NCBI GenBank assembly: GCA_021783935.1
Contig: JAJXTK010000403.1
Coordinates: 1-6,084 of the forward strand
Direction of reading: 5' to 3'
Length of the DNA stretch: 6,084 nucleotides
Origin: Myxococcales bacterium
Lineage (GTDB): Bacteria; Myxococcota_A; Polyangia; Polyangiales; JADJMO01
The notes beneath the pieces were generated by a model, which did not search any database, was not told where the DNA came from, and saw only the letters and a program-made list of their open reading frames with translations. How positions within the stretch are numbered: the first letter of the stretch is position 1; every line of letters begins with the position of its first letter. A program made the position numbers and the translations under genes. Below, piece after piece: positions 1 to 5,742 of the stretch.

Positions 1-1
1 C

Positions 2-661
2 AGGCTCGGCACCCGCGTGCCGTTGGTGTGCGCCGACGGCGCGACGATCGTCGAGCCGCGCGACGGCGCCGTGCTCGAGAGCCGCACCATCGACGTCGCG
101 GTCGCCGAGGCGATCGTCCGCCGCCTCGAGGAGCACGGGCTCTCGCGCTTCGTCTTCACCCACGAGGTGATCCACGGCGACGCGACCGCCGCGTCGCACC
201 TCCCGTACGTCACGGCGTGGACGAAAGACATCCGGCTGCACGATCGCCTCGCCGAGCAGGCGCCGTGGCGCGACGAGGGGGCGATCACGATGGCGCTCGG
301 GATCGGCGACGAGCGGCGCGTCGCGCAGGCGCACGCTGCGGTCTCGCGCGATCACGCGGACGCGGTGGACGCGGCGATGTTCGGGGGGCGCGGCGGGCAA
401 TACGCGCTGCGCATGCTCCGCTCCGGCATCCACAAGGGGGACGGCCTCTCGCGGCTCGGCGCGCGGCTCGGCGTCCGCCGCGAGGAGGTCGCGGTGGTCG
501 GCGATTGGCTCAACGATCTGGCCATGTTCGCTTGGGCCGGACGCTCCTTCGCGATGGGGCAGGCGCCGAGCCCGGTGCGCGAGGCTGCGACCGACGTGCT
601 CTCGGCCACGTCCGCCGAAGGGGGCGGCGTCGCCGAGGCGATCGGGGCGCTGCTCGGGTAG
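2..661 (+). CDS. Cof-type HAD-IIB family hydrolase (phosphatase), 5'-truncated by the window edge
   Basis: This is the C-terminal ~220 residues of a haloacid dehalogenase-superfamily phosphatase, probably a cytosolic sugar-phosphate or nucleotide phosphatase; the substrate cannot be told. The frame is open to the left edge (RLGTR precedes the internal GTG at 17), so the true start is upstream. Cof proteins are usually about 270 residues, so roughly 50 are missing, including the catalytic DxDGT motif I. Visible, numbering from the GTG at 17: CADGATIV (5-12), matching the conserved NGA-like segment after motif II; a C2-type cap over about 20-130; motif III lysine K140 in IHKGDGL; motif IV GDWLNDLAMF (162-171) with the Mg-binding GD and ND; then the AMGQA and EGGGVAEAI signatures ending the fold. 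Nothing suggests inactivation. It converges with the next gene across 111 bp that hold no clear terminator. The family call is firm; the specific function is not. Confidence 0.9.
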   Translation, partial: RLGTRVPLVCADGATIVEPRDGAVLESRTIDVAVAEAIVRRLEEHGLSRFVFTHEVIHGDATAASHLPYVTAWTKDIRLHDRLAEQAPWRDEGAITMALGIGDERRVAQAHAAVSRDHADAVDAAMFGGRGGQYALRMLRSGIHKGDGLSRLGARLGVRREEVAVVGDWLNDLAMFAWAGRSFAMGQAPSPVREAATDVLSATSAEGGGVAEAIGALLG

Positions 662-772
662 GAGCGCGCGCCCGAAGGGGTGCCAGGGGTCGGGGTTCGA
701 GAGCGGGCCCGGGGCACGCGCAGGCGAAGGCGGGCTCTTTGGCGAGGCCGCGACGCCCCGCGGCTTGCGCCC

Positions 773-1675
773 TCAGCCGAAGACGTCCTCTTCGCGCGTG
801 GCGTTCGCCGCGCGCAAGAGCCAGCGATCGAGGACGGCGACGTCGCGGCACGCACGCAACCGCTCGCGCATCGGCTCGCCCAGAACGACCCCGCGCGCTT
901 CGAGCAGCAGCAGAATCGCCTCGGCCCGCCCCTCCGCGACCCCCTCGGCCCGCCCCTCCACGACCCCTTCGGCGCGCCCGAGCGCGACGTACTTCTTCGC
1001 GAAGTCGCTCTGATACTCGTACTTGCCGGCGCTCATCAGCTCCTCCAGCGCCGCCCGGGCAGCGGCTCCCAGGCGGCTCAGGACCAAGTCAGCGTAAAGC
1101 CGCGCCCGCTCCTCGTCGAGGTCACGCGCGGCCCCGAGCGTGGCCGTCGCGATGGCGAGCGCGACCTCGGTCGCGTCCGTGGCATGCGCGATCGCCGAGA
1201 GCACGGCGAGCTCCGGCTCCGCGCGCGCGGCACGCTCGTCGGTCACCACCGGCACGCGCGAGGGGCCGAGCACGATCGGCCGCACCACGCTGCCCGCAGG
1301 GCCGATCGCGATCGGCGCGTCGCACCAGCGCGCGACCGCCTCCTCAGGCGTGACGACGAGCACCGCCGCCTCGCAGCCGTGTCGCGCCCGAAGGCTGGTC
1401 GCGTACACCGGCCAGGTGAAGCGCTTGCGCGCGTCGATGCCGAGCTGGACCTCGATCGCGATGGCGAGCACCGCGCGCCCGCTGGCGAGCGCCAACACGA
1501 TCACGACGTCGGCGCGGTACTCGGGCGCCACCACGTCGCCGAGCTCCGCCGACTCGAGCCGCAGCTCGTCGTAGCCCGGCAGCTCCACCCCGAGCGCGTC
1601 GCGCAGCAGCTCCGGCGCGAGGGCGGGCCGCTCGCGAAACAGTCCGACGATCGCTTCGTGCAGCGGCGAGGGCAC
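773..1675 (-). CDS. Rpn-like PD-(D/E)XK nuclease family protein with GRAEG repeats
   Basis: A 300-residue protein resembling a PD-(D/E)XK (transposase/Rpn-like) family that I remember as common and multi-copy in myxobacteria. The N-terminal MPSPLHEAIVGLFRERP looks like that family's start. The nuclease core is visible as RADVVIVL (D56) followed by AIAIEVQLG (E75-x-Q77, the E-x-Q form of the motif) and KRFTWPVY (K84 to Y91). A helical region follows (160-232, including YEYQSDFAKKYV). Next come three GRAEG/GRAEA units (233-252) and a C-terminal helical tail with LDRWLLRAA. Rpn proteins are known to cleave DNA and promote recombination; activity here is inferred. The GTG start is forced because an in-frame TAG lies directly before it. 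No good Shine-Dalgarno is visible, so translation may be weak. It is a lone gene, convergent with the HAD gene and 187 bp from the next leftward gene. A diverged, domesticated or structural role is possible. Confidence 0.85.
   Translation of the reverse strand: MPSPLHEAIVGLFRERPALAPELLRDALGVELPGYDELRLESAELGDVVAPEYRADVVIVLALASGRAVLAIAIEVQLGIDARKRFTWPVYATSLRARHGCEAAVLVVTPEEAVARWCDAPIAIGPAGSVVRPIVLGPSRVPVVTDERAARAEPELAVLSAIAHATDATEVALAIATATLGAARDLDEERARLYADLVLSRLGAAARAALEELMSAGKYEYQSDFAKKYVALGRAEGVVEGRAEGVAEGRAEAILLLLEARGVVLGEPMRERLRACRDVAVLDRWLLRAANATREEDVFG
921..992 (-). repeat. 24-bp in-frame tandem repeat (3 units, the third degenerate)
   Basis: Three consecutive 24-bp units lie at 921-944, 945-968 and 969-992. 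The first two differ by two bases; the third diverges in its second half. On the coding strand they give the octapeptides GRAEGVVE, GRAEGVAE and the leading variant. The 24-bp period keeps the reading frame, so copy-number change would lengthen or shorten a charged helical linker without breaking the gene. Confidence 0.85.
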
Positions 1676-1755
1676 CTAGCGAGGTCGACGCGGGGTGCCG
1701 CGTGGTTGCGCATGCGAAGGGGGTCGCCGCCACGGCCGACGTGGCCTCCGTCGTA

Positions 1756-1769
1756 GAGCGGGCCCGCTC
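1756..1769. promoter_or_regulatory. Perfect 14-bp palindrome GAGCGGGCCCGCTC
   Basis: GAGCGGG is followed immediately by its reverse complement CCCGCTC in the gap upstream of the leftward nuclease-family gene, 81 bp before its GTG. It could be a dimeric regulator site or the foot of a terminator for the gene to its right. There is no T-tract on either strand, and protein binding is not demonstrated. The core AGCGGGCCCG recurs in two other intergenic gaps (702-711 and 3902-3911). Confidence 0.35.
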
Positions 1770-1862
1770 CGGGGCGAGAGCGCCTTCGCTCGCACGGGGA
1801 ACCAACCAACTGCACGCACGGAGCTCGCCGCTCTGCGACTCGCTCGGCAGCATCGACCGCGC

Positions 1863-2162
1863 TCACGCGCTCGGCGGACGCGAGGCGTGCTGGTAGCCCG
1901 GCAGCGTCGGCCGCTCTCCGTGGCTCTTGCGCACGAGCGCCTCGTGGAAGAGCTCGATCGTCCGCGTCACGCGGCGCAGCTCGCCGAGCGCCGCCCCGCA
2001 GGCCTCGGCGACCTCGGCCCACCGCTCCGGCGTGCACTCTTGCGTCTCCTTCGCGTCGGCGAAGAGCTGCATCGTCGTGCCCAGCGGCTCGGCGAAGTCC
2101 TTCAGGGCACGCCCGAGCTCACGGCGCAGCGTGTTCAGAGTCTCCAGCTCGCTGTGCATCAT
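1863..2162 (-). CDS. Small helical hypothetical protein (99 aa)
   Basis: I do not recognise this gene. The frame can be opened back to 2270, but the ATG at 2162 is preferred. It has AGGAG at 2169-2173 with a 6-nt gap, and the residues further upstream are arginine-rich and look non-coding. A second ATG follows directly (MMHSELETL). The protein is almost entirely predicted helix: residues 4-37 (LETLNTLRRELGRALKDF, then EPLGTTMQLFADA) and 46-76 (RWAEVAEACGAALGELRR, then TIELFHEAL), separated by a short polar turn. A disordered tail ends in PPSA. There is no signal peptide, TM segment or catalytic motif. The two-helix layout with a PLGTTMQLF segment is faintly like the dimerisation hairpin of histidine kinases, but the phospho-accepting His is absent and no ATPase domain follows. 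It diverges from the roadblock cluster, which hints at shared control but proves nothing. Confidence 0.65.
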   Translation of the reverse strand: MMHSELETLNTLRRELGRALKDFAEPLGTTMQLFADAKETQECTPERWAEVAEACGAALGELRRVTRTIELFHEALVRKSHGERPTLPGYQHASRPPSA

Positions 2163-2345
2163 GACGCGCTCCTGATCGTTGCTCGCACGCCTGCATTCCA
2201 CGCGCCGCGCGCGGCCCATGAAAACCAGCCGACGAGCGGTCACGTCGGCATCACTGCCCGGGGGAGGCATTCTCGGGCTCGCTGCGCGTGACTATGGTGC
2301 GCCCCGGGCTTTCGAGCACGGCAGCGTTCGCACCACAGAGGGCAC
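2163..2345. promoter_or_regulatory. Divergent intergenic region, presumed promoters for both directions
   Basis: This 183-bp gap separates a leftward and a rightward gene, so it should carry a promoter for each; that follows from the layout, not from a clear motif. The only AT-leaning patches are AAAACC near 2221 and ACTATGGT near 2291. The latter lies about 45 bp before the DUF4388 start and is a poor match to a -10 box. I found no convincing -35/-10 pair and no correctly spaced sigma-54 GG/GC pair. Confidence 0.4.
2169..2173 (-). promoter_or_regulatory. Shine-Dalgarno AGGAG deciding the start at 2162
   Basis: AGGAG on the minus strand lies 6 nt before the first of two adjacent ATG codons. 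It is the best ribosome binding site in this reading frame and supports the 99-residue form over the 135-residue extension. Confidence 0.6.
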
Positions 2346-3095
2346 ATGGCGCAAGCAGCGCTGTCGGGAAACATCAACACGGTCGGCCTGCTGGAGCTCC
2401 TCCGCATCCCGATGACGACGAAGCGCAACGGCACGCTCATCGTCATCTGCGCCGATCCGGACGCCGCCGACGTCGAGGCTCGCTTCCGATACGAAGGGGG
2501 CACGCTGGTCGCGGGGGCGCTCGGCGAGCTGACCGGTGAGGCGGCGCTCCGGCGCATGCTGACGTGGTCCGAGGGGGAGTTCGAGTTCCTCGCCGACGCG
2601 ACGTTCGACGGTCCGAACGATCCGAACTTGCACCGCGCGGCGCTCACCGAGCTGAAGGCCTGGTACTCGGCGCGCACGGGGGGCTCGGCCACCTCGATCG
2701 CGCCGCCGACGGCGAACAAGCCCGCGCCCGCCTCGTCGGTCGTCGCCCCGCGAGGCGCCGCGTCGCCGAGCGCGCTGTCTCGCTACCAGCCCGCGCGACC
2801 GCAGGTGACGCCGCCTCCTCCCCCTTCGAGCGCGCTCGGCAGCGGCGTGCTCGACACGCGCGGCAACCTGCGCGAGGCGATGGGCCAGCTGTCGCCGCGC
2901 GACGGCGCGCTCATCTTCGCCGGGCTCCAGGTCGGCGCCGCCATCGGCCGCGACATGGGGCTCGGCAACCCGACCGCGATCGAGATGCGCGGCAAGGGCG
3001 CGCGTTGGCTCGCCGCCTCGGTGCGCGGCGATGCGGCCGTCGCGATCGCGTGCCCGCCCGACACCGACATGGCCGAAGAGCTCGCGCGGCGTTGA
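2346..3095 (+). CDS. DUF4388 domain protein with C-terminal roadblock-like half domain
   Basis: A 249-residue cytosolic protein. Residues 5-108 fit DUF4388 (PatA N-terminal-like): ALSGNINTVGLLELLRIP, then NGTLIVIC, a gap, FRYEGGTLVAGALGELTGEAALRRML and WSEGEFEFL. In myxobacteria and cyanobacteria this domain occurs in signalling proteins as a presumed interaction module. Residues 112-165 are a Pro/Ala/Ser-rich linker with a PPPPP run. Residues 166-249 (GVLDTRGNLREAMG, then ALIFAGLQVGAAIGRDMGLG, AIEMRGKGARWLAASV, DAAVAIACPP) follow the order of a roadblock/LC7 fold, but the usual first helix and strand seem missing. GAGGG stands 3 nt before the ATG, which is close but usable. The roadblock gene follows after 9 bp, so the two are almost surely co-transcribed. 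The DUF4388 call is firm; the roadblock-like call is tentative. It probably works as an adaptor alongside its neighbour. Confidence 0.85.
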   Translation: MAQAALSGNINTVGLLELLRIPMTTKRNGTLIVICADPDAADVEARFRYEGGTLVAGALGELTGEAALRRMLTWSEGEFEFLADATFDGPNDPNLHRAALTELKAWYSARTGGSATSIAPPTANKPAPASSVVAPRGAASPSALSRYQPARPQVTPPPPPSSALGSGVLDTRGNLREAMGQLSPRDGALIFAGLQVGAAIGRDMGLGNPTAIEMRGKGARWLAASVRGDAAVAIACPPDTDMAEELARR

Positions 3096-3104
3096 ACGGG
3101 GGTA

Positions 3105-3791
3105 ATGTCGATGTCGACGCTGGAATCGAAGGTCGCCGAGCTGAAGTCGATCACGGGGTGCCTCGGCGGCTTCGTCAGCCGCGACGGCGTGAGCGTCGCC
3201 TCGAGCCTCCCGCCGGTCTACGACCGCGCCCGCCTCGATCGCATCGCTGCCAACGTGCGCAAGGTCGCCGCGCTCGCCGACAAGTCGGGGTTCGCCGGCG
3301 CCGACGTCGTCCTCCGCTACAGCAAGGCGAACCTCGTCGCGATGCCGCTCGGCGACGGCGCGTTCCTGACCCTCGCGTGCGAGCCGAGCGCCTCGATCGC
3401 GACGATCGAGGCGCTCGCCGGCGTCGCGGCCGACGACCTCCGCGAAGCCCTGGCCGCGCGCGCGTCGCCGCCCGAGCGCGCCGCGTCGCCCGTCGCCTCG
3501 GCGCCGCCTCCTCCGGCGGTCGATCCCGCGGCGCGCCTCGATGATCTGCGCGCGACGGCGCTCGCGCTCTATGGCGCCCCGCTCGGCACGGTCAAGGCGC
3601 TCTTCATCGCGGAGGTCGGCCCCATCGGCGAGCTGATCTTCCGCTCCGCCCTCGATCACTGGGTCGACGCCGGGCCGATCGATTGGCATCGCGCCGCGGA
3701 GCTCCGCGACGTGCTCGCCGCCGAGATCGACGACGCGCGCAGCCGCGCTCGCTTCGACGCCCACGCGGTGTGGACACGAACCAGCCGCTGA
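3105..3791 (+). CDS. Roadblock/LC7 domain protein with extra C-terminal helical domain
   Basis: A 228-residue cytosolic protein. Residues 5-115 match the roadblock/LC7 (MglB-like) fold: helix LESKVAELKSITG, strand CLGGFVSRDGVSVAS, a long helix ARLDRIAANVRKVAALADKS, then ADVVLRYSKANLVAMPLG and FLTLACEPSASIATIEA. Such domains dimerise and regulate Ras-like GTPases such as MglA, or act as scaffolds. An Ala/Pro linker (118-143) leads to a helical domain (145-222) with LYGAPLGTVKALFIAEVGPI (155-174) and ELIFRSALDHW. Its GPI-centred pattern recalls a short domain I remember at the C-terminus of some bacterial Ser/Thr kinases; that is from memory and unverified. The ATG at 3105 is 9 bp after the previous stop, with a GGGGG run as a weak ribosome site; a second ATG two codons on is equally possible. 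No GTPase gene lies in the window, so the partner is unknown. Confidence 0.88.
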   Translation: MSMSTLESKVAELKSITGCLGGFVSRDGVSVASSLPPVYDRARLDRIAANVRKVAALADKSGFAGADVVLRYSKANLVAMPLGDGAFLTLACEPSASIATIEALAGVAADDLREALAARASPPERAASPVASAPPPPAVDPAARLDDLRATALALYGAPLGTVKALFIAEVGPIGELIFRSALDHWVDAGPIDWHRAAELRDVLAAEIDDARSRARFDAHAVWTRTSR

Positions 3792-3941
3792 CGCGCGGGC
3801 GGGCGGAGAAACCCCCATGCGACGCAGGCGCACGGCCAGTCACGACACGGTGGGGGAGCACGAGGGGGAGCGACGTTCGCGCCGCCTCGCAGGGCACGCG
3901 AAGCGGGCCCGTCACACGACAGGGAAAGAAGGGCACACGCC

Positions 3942-4715
3942 ATGAGCATCCGGCTGCATCTACTGCTCTCGGTCGGGCTCGTGCTGCTGCTGGTGATCGC
4001 GACCGCGGGGGGCATGCTCCACGTCACGATCGTCCAGAGCCGCGCGGCCACGCAGATCGACGTCGCCGGCCGCCAGCAGGCGCGGGCACAGCGCATCGCG
4101 CGCTCGGCCCTCGAGCTGTCGCGCTCCAAGAGAGCCGACGACGGCGCGCGCCTCGAGGCCGCCCTCGCGCAGTTCGAGCGCGTCGCCGCGGCCCTCGAGA
4201 GCGGCGGCAAGGCGGCGATGACCGACGGCGGCGAGCGTGACGTGCTAGCCGTCGACGACGCGCAGGCGACCGACCTCGCACGCAAGCAGGTGCAGCGGCT
4301 CGCCCCGCTGCGCGGCGCGTGCGAGGCGCTGATCAGGTCCGAGGGGACCGACGTCACGGCGCTCGATCGCGTGCTCGCCGGCACCTCCGAGCTCGAGCCC
4401 GAAGCCGGCGCGCTCTTCTCGCGCCTGCTGTCGGTGGGCGCGAGCACGCTCGGGCGCCTCGAGGTGATCGAGGGGGTCGTGATCACGCTCGGCGTGCTCG
4501 CCGGGATCGTCGCGCTCGAGATCGGTCGACGCATCACCAACGCGGTCGCCAAGCTCACCGAGCGCAGCGACGCCATCAGTCAGGGGCAGGTCGACCTGCC
4601 GATCGACGTCCCGGGGCCGGCCGAGATCGGCTCGCTCGGCAAGTCGATCGATCGCATGCGCATCAGCCTCAAGAAATCGATGGAGATGCTGCAGAAGCGC
4701 CAGTCTGCCGCGTAG
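3942..4715 (+). CDS. Two-TM sensor with PilJ-type extracytoplasmic domain and HAMP, no output domain
   Basis: A 257-residue inner-membrane protein. TM1 is residues 6-28 (LLLSVGLVLLLVIATAGGM), followed by a ~145-residue helical periplasmic region. Its start, IDVAGRQQARAQRIARSALE (39-58), matches the signature opening of PilJ/nitrate-sensor type four-helix domains (typically AGRQRMLSQRMAKAA). TM2 is 174-195 (VIEGVVITLGVLAGIVALEI). A HAMP domain follows (196-250): RRITNAVAKL, lacking the usual Pro, then AEIGSLGKSIDRM, matching the conserved DEIGxLxxxFNxM. The protein stops about seven residues after HAMP, with no kinase, methyl-accepting, cyclase or GGDEF domain. The ATG is preceded by AGAAGGG with about 8 nt spacing. 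It lies 150 bp after the roadblock gene on the same strand, so it may share the operon or have its own promoter. Ligand and partner are unknown. Its stop codon sits inside the inverted repeat of the next element. Confidence 0.88.
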   Translation: MSIRLHLLLSVGLVLLLVIATAGGMLHVTIVQSRAATQIDVAGRQQARAQRIARSALELSRSKRADDGARLEAALAQFERVAAALESGGKAAMTDGGERDVLAVDDAQATDLARKQVQRLAPLRGACEALIRSEGTDVTALDRVLAGTSELEPEAGALFSRLLSVGASTLGRLEVIEGVVITLGVLAGIVALEIGRRITNAVAKLTERSDAISQGQVDLPIDVPGPAEIGSLGKSIDRMRISLKKSMEMLQKRQSAA

Positions 4716-4847
4716 CACTACTGCCCCGAATCTGCCCCGCGTGGCCGCTTGGATTTGGACGAATCACCCTCCCCTGCCCCGCGGGAGGGTCGGGGTGGGG
4801 GCAGTCGAGGGACGCGACCAGACTCGAACTTGGGCAGTAGCGCTGCG
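4711..4847. repeat. 137-bp non-coding element with 16-bp imperfect terminal inverted repeats
   Basis: The left arm at 4711-4726 (CGTAGCACTACTGCCC) and the reverse complement of 4832-4847 (CGCAGCGCTACTGCCC) agree at 14 of 16 positions. Both differences are transitions. The left arm takes in the last bases of the receptor gene and its TAG stop. Inside are three CTGCCCCG copies (4721, 4732, 4774) and a GC-rich palindrome. I see no target-site duplication at either edge and no coding capacity. It may be a MITE-like or REP-cluster element, or a long RNA hairpin closing the receptor transcript. Confidence 0.5.
4766..4804 (+). repeat. GC-rich palindromic repeat, copy A (REP-like)
   Basis: ACCCTCCC (4766-4773) pairs perfectly with GGGAGGGT (4783-4790). 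A competing pairing joins CTGCCCC (4774-4780) to GGGGCAG (4798-4804), so two alternative hairpins are possible. The form C-rich, GCGGGAGGG, TCGGGGTGGGGG resembles a dispersed extragenic palindrome type that I recall from many GC-rich bacteria. A related copy lies in opposite orientation at the right end of the window. It could act as a terminator or processing signal for the receptor mRNA. Confidence 0.6.
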
Positions 4848-4940
4848 TCGAGGGCGACGCCGCCCAGCTCGGGCGATCGCGGCGGCGCGCTCGACCTCCC
4901 GCGGGCCGAAGGACCCGAGCGCGGGGTGCTACAAGTCGGC

Positions 4941-4946
4941 GAGGAG
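4941..4946 (+). promoter_or_regulatory. Shine-Dalgarno GAGGAG deciding the GST start
   Basis: GAGGAG lies 9 nt before the ATG at 4956. The frame is open back to 4749, but the upstream part runs through the repeat element and is low-complexity, so this site fixes the start where the thioredoxin fold begins. Confidence 0.7.
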
Positions 4947-4955
4947 CTCGACGAC

Positions 4956-5609
4956 ATGACCACTCCGCTGCTCGTGATCGGAAACAAGCGCTACTCGTCG
5001 TGGTCGCTGCGCCCGTGGCTGCTGCTGCGCGTGAACGGGATCGAGCTCCGAGAGGAGCGCGTCTCGCTCTACCAGGGGGACTACAAGCGCGAGCTTTTCG
5101 CTCGGTCCCCGGCGGGCAAGGTCCCCGTGCTGGTGGACGGCGAGGTCACGGTCTGGGACTCGCTCGCCATCTGCGAGTACGCCGCGGAGCGCTTCGGCTT
5201 GAGGCACGGGTGGCCCAAGGACGCGAAGGCGCGCGCGCGCGCGCGGTCGATCACGGCGGAGATGCACGCGGGGTTCGTCGGGCTGCGCAGCCGCTGCGGC
5301 ATGAACGTCGCGCGCGTGCCCGCGCCGGTCGCGCTCGACGAGGCGGCCGCGGCCGACGTCGCGCGCGTGCGCGAGCTCTGGGGCGACGCCCTCGCGCGCT
5401 CGGGCGGGCCGTTCCTGTTCGGCGACTTCTCGATCGCCGACGCGTTCTACGCCCCGGTGGCCGTGCGCTTCGATCGCTACGCGCTCTTCTCGCCCGAAGA
5501 CGCCACGATCCGCGCGTACGCCGAGCGGCTGCTCGCGCTGCCCGACATGCAGGCGTGGGTCGCCGCGGGGGTCGCCGAGACCGATCTGGTCGCGCAATTC
5601 GAGCAGTGA
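4956..5609 (+). CDS. Glutathione S-transferase family protein
   Basis: A 217-residue cytosolic protein of normal GST length, expected to conjugate or isomerise substrates with glutathione; the substrate is unknown. The N-terminal thioredoxin fold (4-82) opens with LVIGNKRYSSWSLRPWLLLR. The serines at 14, 15 and 17 lie where Ser-type (zeta/maleylacetoacetate isomerase-like) GSTs carry the catalytic residue. The cis-proline is P57 in GKVPVLVDG and the glutathione gamma-glutamyl contact is D68-S69 in WDSLAICEY. The all-helical C-terminal domain (about 92-215) has RSITAEMHAGF, the N-capping motif FSIADAF (158-164) and LPDMQAWVAAG. It matches the YSSWSLRPW subgroup of bacterial GSTs. GAGGAG 9 nt upstream supports this ATG. 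It is separated from the receptor by 240 bp containing repeats and is probably its own transcription unit. An (GC)8 run inside the gene is a possible slippage spot. All key residues are present. Confidence 0.93.
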   Translation: MTTPLLVIGNKRYSSWSLRPWLLLRVNGIELREERVSLYQGDYKRELFARSPAGKVPVLVDGEVTVWDSLAICEYAAERFGLRHGWPKDAKARARARSITAEMHAGFVGLRSRCGMNVARVPAPVALDEAAAADVARVRELWGDALARSGGPFLFGDFSIADAFYAPVAVRFDRYALFSPEDATIRAYAERLLALPDMQAWVAAGVAETDLVAQFEQ

Positions 5610-5621
5610 CCCCGCAGCGAT

Positions 5622-5640
5622 CGCCCCAGCCGCCGGGGCG
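5622..5640 (+). terminator. Possible terminator hairpin after the GST gene
   Basis: CGCCCC (5622-5627) and GGGGCG (5635-5640) form a perfect 6-bp stem with a 7-nt loop, 12 nt after the GST stop. No T-tract follows, so it would be at best a non-canonical intrinsic terminator. Short GC stems arise often by chance at this composition. Confidence 0.35.
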
Positions 5641-5742
5641 CCCGCGCAGCGCGGCGCACGACACGCGCAGCGGAGACGAGCCGCACCGCGTGGCGTGGTG
5701 GGGAGGGGGGAAAGTCGCCTCCGCGGTGCGGCGATCGTGAAG

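Noticed and set aside
662..772. Bidirectional terminator between the convergent HAD and nuclease genes
   Set aside because: Only a 5-bp AGAGC/GCTCT pairing with a long loop is visible and no T-tract; too weak to call.
28..1353. 441-codon plus-strand frame across the HAD gene and into the nuclease region
   Set aside because: The product is extremely Arg-rich and overlaps two genes with recognised motifs; it is a composition artefact.
2185..2215. Sigma-54-like GG/GC promoter upstream of the 99-residue gene (TGGAATGCAGGCGTGC on the minus strand)
   Set aside because: The spacing between GG and GC is one base too long and the -24/-12 consensus bases are mostly absent.
2163..2270. N-terminal extension of the 99-residue protein to 135 residues
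   Set aside because: The extension is Arg-rich with no conserved look, while the internal ATG has a well-placed AGGAG.
2292..3833. 513-codon open frame on the minus strand across the DUF4388 and roadblock genes
   Set aside because: It is antisense to two genes with clear domains, and its product is Arg/Ala/Gly-rich without domain pattern; such mirror frames are expected at this GC content.
4811..4843. tRNA T-arm-like string (TTCGAGTC with flanking partial stem) on the minus strand
   Set aside because: The stem pairs poorly and no D-arm, anticodon arm or acceptor stem can be built around it; at best a chance match or an old remnant.
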